Positions 6,800 to 12,243 of a stretch of DNA of 12,243 nucleotides are shown piece after piece (the first letter of the stretch is position 1; each line of letters begins with the position of its first letter). Source of the stretch: Candidatus Aerophobota bacterium. GTDB lineage: Bacteria > Aerophobota > Aerophobia > Aerophobales > B3-G15. Location of the stretch: positions 1 to 12,243 of the forward strand of contig JAUWZM010000074.1 in the NCBI GenBank assembly GCA_030615365.1. Direction: 5' to 3'. The position numbers and the translations under genes are program-made. Under the pieces are notes generated by a model. That model worked only from the letters and a program-made list of their open reading frames with translations. It had not been told where the DNA came from and did no database searches.

Positions 6800-7642
6800 T
6801 CAGAGAGAAGTTTTTTCTGAAAGGGAAATATATTCCTTAATCACCGTGTCCACATCTTTGTTTAAATGAACTATATCTTTCAAAGCCATTAACATCTCAT
6901 CCATTTTTTTATGCTGCCATATATTCCTTCCAAATGCAATTCCTCTCGCTCCTGCATCCATAGAGTGCTTCACTGTTTGCAAAATGTCCCTATCACTATT
7001 TATTTTTGATCCTCCAAGTACTACTACCGGTACGGGTGAGCTGTTAACTATGGCTGAGAAATCTTCCACATTCCCAGTATAAGGTATTTTTAAAATATCA
7101 GCCCCAATTTCTATAGCTATTCTACAGGCATTTTCTATAATTTTTGAATCGGTCTTTTTATCCTCAGGGATATCCTTTCCCCATAGCAGTATCTCTACCA
7201 TCAGAGGCATTTCCCATTGATCACATCTGGTAGCAAGATCCGCTATTAATTTAATATTGGTTAATTGCATTTTCTTATCTGTCCCCCAGATAAGAACTAC
7301 CTTTACCGCATCGAATCCCCATTTTATAGCTTGCTCTACGGATGAGAGCAAGCTATACCCTGAGACGGTATCAAAATTACCTGGGATATTAGAAAGCAAT
7401 ATGAAATCAACAGTTAAGATTCTCGCTGGTGCTTCCTTTTTCCCAAAGAATTCTTTTGTGAGTCTGAATGTACCAGGAGCCATTATCACGGCATCTATAT
7501 CGTTTTTAATGAGTTTCTTAACAACATTTACAGGATTTTTTAGGCCTTCTATAGCACCTAAAAAAAGGCCATGGTCTATAGCAATTATTACTGCTCTGCC
7601 GGTCTGGGAGTTAAATATTTTGGAAACTCTCACTTCTTTCAC
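6800..7642 (-). CDS. Class I aldolase, DhnA/LsrF/DeoC-like
   Basis: 280-aa TIM-barrel aldolase of the class I FBP aldolase / ADH synthase / LsrF group, which forms a Schiff base between a Lys and a keto substrate; cytosolic. Visible: IAIDHG (20-25, Asp23), VIMAPGTFRL (52-61), the strand ADILKIPYTG with the likely Schiff-base Lys185, and the phosphate-binding region VVVLGGSK (206-213) plus GIAFGRNIWQH (234-244). The start is GTG, supported by GAGGAG (7650-7655) 7 nt upstream. In archaeal FBP aldolases and ADH synthase a Tyr acts as acid/base in a MYPRG-like motif; the matching stretch here reads EILLWG, apparently without Tyr, so the reaction may differ. Cotranscription with the DUF1638 gene (69-bp gap) suggests a joint role, perhaps splitting a keto-sugar phosphate; the substrate is unknown. 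Confidence 0.8.
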   Translation of the reverse strand: MKEVRVSKIFNSQTGRAVIIAIDHGLFLGAIEGLKNPVNVVKKLIKNDIDAVIMAPGTFRLTKEFFGKKEAPARILTVDFILLSNIPGNFDTVSGYSLLSSVEQAIKWGFDAVKVVLIWGTDKKMQLTNIKLIADLATRCDQWEMPLMVEILLWGKDIPEDKKTDSKIIENACRIAIEIGADILKIPYTGNVEDFSAIVNSSPVPVVVLGGSKINSDRDILQTVKHSMDAGARGIAFGRNIWQHKKMDEMLMALKDIVHLNKDVDTVIKEYISLSEKTSL

Positions 7643-7711
7643 TTCTATTCTCCTCGTAATTAGTGTATTTGAATTTAATGAAATTGCCAGTTACTCTTGC
7701 ACTCTATAAGA

Positions 7712-8464
7712 TTAAGTTATATCTTTCGCTTTTATAATTTCTTCCCAATCATACACACCAACAGTCCGTTGGCGTGGCTTCATTATTAAGAAATCGTTAC
7801 TATTCCATTCTCCAAATATTAGATTTTTGATAAGTCTCATATCTCCCTGAAGTTGTACAAATTGTTTCCCATCAGCTTGCGCCATCGCCCTGCACTTATC
7901 AGCGTATCCTAAATGCTGTGTTTCTGGAATCTCAATAAAAATAACCTTACTCTCTTGTTGATTTTTTAAGTGAGAATTCAAATTTTCGAGGATATATCGA
8001 GCGTTTTCTTCTCCGTATAATTTTACATATTCTTTATAGTCTTTATCCAGCCCCAGGATTTCGTCAATGCTTGTTTCCCGCACATAAGACTCACCCCGCT
8101 CAATATATCCAGTGGAACTGAATGGCATGCTGGGATTTTCAGCAAAGTGCTCCTTAAACTTATTTTTTGAACCGAGAAAAATCGTGCAGCAGTCATGTGC
8201 TTTTGGTATAATAATATTGGTATCCCTTGATAGTAGATTCACTACCCCATTCCCGCATAAGCCATACCCCAGTAAAATTGCATCATACTTTTTCTGGCTC
8301 TTTTGAGTCTCATCAATCTTTAATTGAATTACTTGCCTGAGAAAGTCACTTTCGTCATGAGCTCCCTTTTCCGTAAATTCAATATCAATTATGTGAGGAG
8401 TTCTTGCCACACAGTAACAGATCTCTCGCATAAATACTTCGCATGCAATTAACTTCAATAACAT
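7712..8464 (-). CDS. DUF1638 family protein
   Basis: 250-aa cytosolic-looking protein, no signal peptide or membrane segment. I recognise the DUF1638 pattern: an N-terminal LIACEV with Cys8, the GYGLCGNG motif (66-73, Cys70), then PKAHDCCTIFLGS (87-99, His90, Asp91, Cys92, Cys93), followed by the YIERGE segment. The conserved Cys/His/Asp set suggests metal or cofactor binding, which is inference. The biochemical role of the family is not known to me. I recall members near corrinoid-dependent methyltransferase genes in anaerobes and methanogens, but none is visible here. ATG 8464 is chosen because GAGGAG (8472-8477) lies 7 nt upstream; a second in-frame Met at residue 12 would lose Cys8. It lies between the substrate-binding protein and the aldolase, separated from the former by a terminator-like hairpin, so the DUF1638-aldolase pair may be a unit with its own promoter. 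Confidence 0.8.
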   Translation of the reverse strand: MLLKLIACEVFMREICYCVARTPHIIDIEFTEKGAHDESDFLRQVIQLKIDETQKSQKKYDAILLGYGLCGNGVVNLLSRDTNIIIPKAHDCCTIFLGSKNKFKEHFAENPSMPFSSTGYIERGESYVRETSIDEILGLDKDYKEYVKLYGEENARYILENLNSHLKNQQESKVIFIEIPETQHLGYADKCRAMAQADGKQFVQLQGDMRLIKNLIFGEWNSNDFLIMKPRQRTVGVYDWEEIIKAKDIT

Positions 8465-8490
8465 AAATATGCTCCTCTATAGTTCTTTGG

Positions 8491-8517
8491 GTAGTGTCAG
8501 AACTTAACCACAGAGAA
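8491..8517 (-). repeat. Shared upstream element, copy 2 (before DUF1638)
   Basis: Counterpart of the element upstream of the cytoplasmic GH51 gene (22 of 27 identical). Here it forms the left part of a larger nested inverted repeat, and its CCACAGAG core pairs with CTCTGTGG downstream. Copy 1 lacks that pairing partner. Confidence 0.55.
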
Positions 8518-8564
8518 TTAATTTTTCCCTCTGTGGTTTCTATATTCCTTTGTTATTTCTGACA
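8495..8564. repeat. Nested inverted repeat, 70 bp
   Basis: Outer arms TGTCAGAA (8495-8502) and TTCTGACA (8557-8564) are perfectly complementary. Inner arms AACCACAGAG (8506-8515) and CTCTGTGGTT (8529-8538) form a 10-bp stem with a 13-nt loop. It lies between the hairpin after the substrate-binding-protein gene and the DUF1638 start. It could be a small mobile repeat or a structured 5' leader. Confidence 0.5.
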
Positions 8565-8572
8565 TTTCTTAA

Positions 8573-8611
8573 ACAGGGATCTCTGCCTTTTTTTCGGTCA
8601 GAGATCCCTGT
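8573..8611 (-). terminator. Hairpin after the substrate-binding-protein gene
   Basis: On the minus strand ACAGGGATCTCTG pairs perfectly with CAGAGATCCCTGT (13 bp) around an A-rich loop, starting 11 nt after the stop codon. Three Ts follow, so it may be a leaky terminator that lets downstream genes be read at lower level, as is common after binding-protein genes. Its homologue follows the pseudogene remnant on the plus strand with two compensated base pairs, which supports selection on the stem. Confidence 0.75.
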
Positions 8612-8622
8612 GGAACTTCTTA

Positions 8623-10581
8623 TTACTTTTTCCAGAAGAATTGGTAGATACGATTCAGTGTGCCACATCCTACAGATGGATCAACAGTAGCAGTGTCGGT
8701 ATTAACATTCCCCAAATTTATGTTCGTTATAACAGGAAGGGGTGTCATGCCTATAACACCAATTTCAAAAAGACTATCAGCGTAGATGTCGAATATCTCT
8801 TTCATCGCCTCGTCTCTTTCCTCATCTGGAAGATAGGGGACCTCATCGCACAGCGAAAACATTCTTTTTACCTCATCTGGTGGCTCCTCGCCACTCTCTC
8901 CCTTTGTATTCCACCAGGTCATCCACATATAGCCCCAGCGCTCTCCCCTAATAAAGTTATTCATACCTGCTGCCATTACAAAAGGTGCCGCATTGCCAAA
9001 GCCCCATGGGGAAGCCATAAATTGACCTGCAGACATAAGAGTTCCTAAGTAACCACGATCTACCGGTTTGACAGAGGTTTTCACTCCAACTTCTTCCCAG
9101 TATTCTTTAATGAGCTCACTCCAAACAGCAGGCATAACCTCTGCCAGATTGAGTATTATCATAAGGAAAGGTTCACCATCGGGCCTGAGGCGGAATCCCT
9201 CTTTATCCCGCTTATCCATTCCCATTTCATCTAAAAGCGTATTGGCTTTTTCTGGATCATAGTCAGCATAAGCTTGAGCCCATTTTTCCTCATAAAAGCT
9301 AGCACCTGGGGTAACTGTTGCTTGTCGTGGTGTGCTTTTCCCAAAAGCAAAGAGCTCATTGAATTCCTCACGATTAATGGCTAAAGATAAAGCCCTGCGG
9401 AATCTTACATCTCTTAAAATATCACCTACGGCTGGATCCTCAGTGTAATTCTGGGAAATTACATAAGAAGGATTGGCGCCTCGGTAATCCTTCGCCAGCC
9501 ACACATAATATCCCCCTTTTTCTGCTCCTTCCATAAAAACAGGATAATCCTGTATGCTCATAAACCAGTCCATATAATCATATTCTCCGGATATCACTTT
9601 TAAGGCCTTGGTCTCATCATCACCAAATACAATCGCTTTCACTGTGTCGATATAGGGAAGTTGATTGCCCGCAGTATCTATCTTATAATAGTAGGGATTT
9701 CGCTCAAATACCACTCCTTCGGGTAGTGTTTGTTTCATCATCCAGGGACCAAGGGTAGGAATCTCAGGATTTAGTACTCTACCTATCACAAAATCTCTTT
9801 TGTTATTAAAGAGCTGCCACCAATAATCGTAACCGGCCTCTTCTGCCAGCTCATCAGCCTCAGGGTTGTAATCTATGTGATACATTTCAAGAGCATGTTT
9901 GGGCAGGAAAACATCATTTTGAGTTCCGAGAAGTGTAGCCCCAGATAAGTACCAAATTATAGTCCAATAAGGTCTGGCGAAGTGGAAGCGAACTGTGTAA
10001 TCATCTATCTTTTCTACGCTCATCAATTCACCACCAGGCATCCATTTTTTGGGTTTAACTGGTACGAGGTCATCATTCAAGATAACACCTTCCCAAAGGA
10101 AAAGTATATCATCTGCGGTGAAAGGTGCACCATCTGACCACTTCATTCCTTTTCTTAAGTACAAAGTAAAAGTTTTTCCCTCGTCTGAGAATTCCCAGCC
10201 TTTAGCGATATTAGGAACTACTTTTTCAATCTTACGATCCAGATTAAGCATATACTCAATCGTGGTGTGAAGTGTAGCTGGAGCCGGGAGAAACGTAGCT
10301 ATTGCACCCAGGTGAAGGGTTCCGCCATATGTCCCCACCTCCTCAAATGGTTTATCCACCAAAGGCTCCTCAGGAAGCCTTTCCTCTACAGGGGGAAGCT
10401 CACCAGCGGCTACTTTTAATCTGAGCATAGGAGCTTCATGGAACTTCTCTATCTTGTTTCCAGTGGCTTCTTCATACTCTTGCAGGGTAGACCAACCCCA
10501 GTTTGTCTCAGCTAACAGTGGAGCTGCTGCCAGCAGACATATTGCCCCACTTAACAGCACAATCATTATTTTTCGTATCAC
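8623..10581 (-). CDS. ABC transporter substrate-binding protein, family 5
   Basis: 652-aa extracytoplasmic solute receptor of the dipeptide/oligopeptide-binding fold (SBP_bac_5), a group that in saccharolytic bacteria such as Thermotoga also binds oligosaccharides. Residues 1-24 are a Sec signal peptide (hydrophobic core, likely cut after LLA); no clear lipobox. An N-terminal extension (25-82) contains ELPPVEERLPEEPLV (61-75) before the mature-domain start GTYGGTLHLG (83-92). The family signature is visible in IAKGWEFSDEGKTFTLYLRKG and MKWSDGAPFTADDIL (125-160). The C-terminus ends FWKK. The start is GTG: AAAGGAG (10590-10596) lies 8 nt upstream, while the next Met (residue 6) is too far. No permease or ATPase gene is in the window. 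Ligand by context: arabinose-containing oligosaccharides, inferred only. Confidence 0.9.
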   Translation of the reverse strand: MIRKIMIVLLSGAICLLAAAPLLAETNWGWSTLQEYEEATGNKIEKFHEAPMLRLKVAAGELPPVEERLPEEPLVDKPFEEVGTYGGTLHLGAIATFLPAPATLHTTIEYMLNLDRKIEKVVPNIAKGWEFSDEGKTFTLYLRKGMKWSDGAPFTADDILFLWEGVILNDDLVPVKPKKWMPGGELMSVEKIDDYTVRFHFARPYWTIIWYLSGATLLGTQNDVFLPKHALEMYHIDYNPEADELAEEAGYDYWWQLFNNKRDFVIGRVLNPEIPTLGPWMMKQTLPEGVVFERNPYYYKIDTAGNQLPYIDTVKAIVFGDDETKALKVISGEYDYMDWFMSIQDYPVFMEGAEKGGYYVWLAKDYRGANPSYVISQNYTEDPAVGDILRDVRFRRALSLAINREEFNELFAFGKSTPRQATVTPGASFYEEKWAQAYADYDPEKANTLLDEMGMDKRDKEGFRLRPDGEPFLMIILNLAEVMPAVWSELIKEYWEEVGVKTSVKPVDRGYLGTLMSAGQFMASPWGFGNAAPFVMAAGMNNFIRGERWGYMWMTWWNTKGESGEEPPDEVKRMFSLCDEVPYLPDEERDEAMKEIFDIYADSLFEIGVIGMTPLPVITNINLGNVNTDTATVDPSVGCGTLNRIYQFFWKK

Positions 10582-10985
10582 TTTTTTTTCTCCTTTCCAT
10601 GATTTATTTTTTGAACGCTTTCAAAGAAAAAGTTAGAAGCAATCAGGAGACTAAAGCTTACTCTGCCCAGATGTAGAGTTGTAGCGGTATACCGAATCTG
10701 TGGGAATCTTTTTCCCTTTAGAAAGCTTTCCTTTATTGTGATATCATGAGCTTTAACGACCTATTTATTTTTTCACCTCCTCCTGGCCTTGTTTTTAGCT
10801 TCTTTACCAAGGATCTATTTTACTACTGATTATTTTAGCAGATTTTTCTTTTTTGTCAGGTAACTGTCAAGGGAAAAAGTGTACTTCTCCTCAAGGCATC
10901 TGTAGAGTTTTCGTAAGGATTATCTACTACCCTCGCAAAATCAGCTTTTTTATCTTACCTTTTAACTTCCTCAAAAAATTCATCC
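10582..10985 (-). other. 404-bp non-coding spacer upstream of the SBP gene
   Basis: No gene is supported on either strand. On the minus strand a TTGACA box (10865-10870) followed after 17 nt by AAAAAT (10842-10847) is a possible sigma-70 promoter, which would give a leader of roughly 250 nt. The leader contains an AGGAGGAGG run (about 10780-10790) followed at once by GTG and a stop three codons on, palindromes GAAAGCTTTC (10721-10730) and CGGTATACCG (10685-10694), and a LacI-type operator near the gene. I recognise no known riboswitch. No clear terminator follows the upstream GH-like gene. Confidence 0.4.
10610..10625 (-). promoter_or_regulatory. LacI/CcpA-like operator before the SBP gene
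   Basis: TTTGAA and TTCAAA half-sites flank a central 4 bp. Read on the minus strand, TGAAAGCGTTCAAA (10623 to 10610) matches the Bacillus cre consensus TGWAARCGYTWNCW at 12 of 14 positions. It lies 28 bp upstream of the GTG start, a position suited to repression of a sugar-uptake gene. No regulator gene is present in the window. Confidence 0.4.
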
Positions 10986-12243
10986 TTACTTATAATCCAG
11001 AGCTATCATTAAAAAGGTCTCCAATTTAGGAGAGGTGAATTCCAGATAGTCTTTTTTCACCTCATAGGCTAATTCTTTTTCCTCAGGAAGCTTTATTAAC
11101 CTTTTAGGTTCTTTTCCATCTAATCTTAGCCTCAGCTTTATTCCTTCTATAGGAATATTAGGTAGCTGGGCTTGAAAGTTAAGAAGGTTAATAAGGTAGC
11201 GTTTCTTATCCTTTTGATGAAAAGAGGTTACCTCTACAGATTTGGGAGCATCTGTTTCCAGGAAAAGTGGTTTTGGGCAGAGCATCTTAATTAAATTGGC
11301 AAAGATCAGGCGGTGAGTATCATGTCCTACCGATTCCAAATCTACAGCAACATACAGAGCTTTCCCTTTCCCATATTGATTCAAGATGATAGAGGGATAC
11401 TCAGTGGGAATACCTGGAGGATTACTGTGAATAGAGGCAAAATGACCTGGGTTTTTGGGATCGGCATAAGGTAGAGTAAGGGTGGCTATGACTCTTGCCT
11501 TCCCTTTTAGCTTTACCTTTAACTGGGAGGAAAGAATAGCTAAAGGATACCTATCAGAGTAATAAGAAGGGAAAAGCCCTTTTTTTTCCTTAGGAGAAAT
11601 ATAAGTAACTATTTCCTCTGTTTTTCCCAGGTAAGAGATACCAAAGACATCAGATAGGAGAAAATCCTTTCCCTTTTCCCCTTGTTTAGTCATAAGAGAG
11701 GTGTACTTACTTGCATAAAGGCTGCCACCTGAGGAAACAAAGTTCTTTAGTGCCTCAACTTCTTCCTCGTCGATCATTATTAGATTGGGCAGAATAATAA
11801 CCTGATAGGAGGAAAGGTTCTTAAGGTTTTTCCTAGTGATAACACCAGAAGGGACATGGTGATTTAAAAGGGATTTAGCAGCACCAAGAGCGGCTTGAGA
11901 ATGAGGAGGAACTTTCGCAGCATCGAAGAGAACCTCGCTAACTTTTTTACCATTATTGGCAAGAGCAATCCTTGACTCAAGACCAAGGTAAATTCCAACA
12001 TCCTGGCAGAGCTTTCCCCCTAAGTATTTTTCGTATTCCTTGGTTTCTTCAAAGATCTCTCCCATTCGCTCATAAACATCTTTATTTAAGGTCCCCACAG
12101 GATCAATAGCATCAATGAAAACAAAGGCACCGTTATTAGCCAGGGTTAAATATATCTGAGCTTTCAGTAATGCTTTGGACTTTATTGATGTGTGATCGGT
12201 TAGATTAGGATAACATCGGGAGGCAAAAAATTCAAAAGGTGTA
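10986..12243 (-). CDS. GH42-like glycoside hydrolase, 3' part (cut by window edge)
   Basis: The reading frame is open to the right window edge: codons upstream of the GTG at 12096-12098 continue as LANNGAFVFIDAIDPVGTLN and further to TPFEFFASRCYPNLTDHTS at the edge, so the gene starts outside. 418 residues are visible. The first part looks like the end of a TIM-barrel glycosidase domain. It is followed by a flavodoxin-like beta-galactosidase-trimerisation (GH42 middle) domain with the pattern YQVIILPNLIMIDEEEVEAL and FVSSGGSLYASKYTSL, then ASIHSNPPGIPTEYP and YGKGKALYVAVDLE, and a small C-terminal beta domain. Similar proteins are usually annotated as beta-galactosidase-trimerisation-domain proteins or alpha-L-fucosidase-like. 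Catalytic residues are not in the visible part, so activity is unassigned. Its product would fit intracellular processing of imported oligosaccharides. Confidence 0.7.
   Translation of the reverse strand, partial: TPFEFFASRCYPNLTDHTSIKSKALLKAQIYLTLANNGAFVFIDAIDPVGTLNKDVYERMGEIFEETKEYEKYLGGKLCQDVGIYLGLESRIALANNGKKVSEVLFDAAKVPPHSQAALGAAKSLLNHHVPSGVITRKNLKNLSSYQVIILPNLIMIDEEEVEALKNFVSSGGSLYASKYTSLMTKQGEKGKDFLLSDVFGISYLGKTEEIVTYISPKEKKGLFPSYYSDRYPLAILSSQLKVKLKGKARVIATLTLPYADPKNPGHFASIHSNPPGIPTEYPSIILNQYGKGKALYVAVDLESVGHDTHRLIFANLIKMLCPKPLFLETDAPKSVEVTSFHQKDKKRYLINLLNFQAQLPNIPIEGIKLRLRLDGKEPKRLIKLPEEKELAYEVKKDYLEFTSPKLETFLMIALDYK

Noticed and set aside
12096..12098. GTG as the start of the GH42-like gene
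   Set aside because: The frame stays open to the window edge and the upstream residues are clearly part of the same domain.

Overview
The window is AT-rich and bacterial in style. It has strong AGGAG-type ribosome-binding sites about 5-8 nt before each start, two GTG starts (the substrate-binding protein and the aldolase), and Sec signal peptides. Gene content (a family 5 solute-binding protein of the oligosaccharide type, GH51 arabinofuranosidases, a DUF1638 protein) suits an anaerobic, saccharolytic, possibly uncultivated lineage. The phylum cannot be fixed from sequence alone. No rRNA, tRNA, CRISPR array or transposase gene was seen.

Layout. Plus strand, left end: a leader with two hairpin-type elements (1-239), an SDR sugar/polyol-type dehydrogenase (240-1016), the decayed 3' end of a substrate-binding-protein gene that still carries its hairpin (about 1033-1392), and an alpha/beta hydrolase (1411-2229). 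A convergent spacer (2230-2507) holds a candidate MITE. Minus strand, read right to left: the 3' part of a glycoside-hydrolase-like gene with a beta-galactosidase-trimerisation-type domain (12243-10986, cut by the window edge), a 404-bp non-coding spacer, a family 5 substrate-binding protein (10581-8623), a hairpin and nested inverted repeat, a DUF1638 protein (8464-7712), a class I DhnA/LsrF-like aldolase (7642-6800), a repeat-rich spacer, a cytoplasmic GH51 arabinofuranosidase (6593-4590) and, 18 bp on, a secreted GH51 arabinofuranosidase (4571-2508).

How it may work together (inference). The secreted GH51 releases arabinose or trims arabinose-containing polysaccharide outside the cell. The substrate-binding protein delivers oligosaccharides to an importer whose permease and ATPase genes are not in the window. 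The cytoplasmic GH51 and the GH42-like protein finish the hydrolysis. The aldolase and the NAD-type SDR could act on sugar, polyol or keto-sugar intermediates. The role of the DUF1638 protein in such a locus is unexplained and is the most novel element.

The most informative non-coding signal is a pair of homologous hairpins, one after the intact substrate-binding-protein gene and one after its pseudogene copy. Their stems differ by two fully compensated base pairs. Other repeats worth attention are a 27-bp element 25-26 bp upstream of two separate genes, a heptad-repeat palindrome, and a TA-flanked inverted-repeat element.
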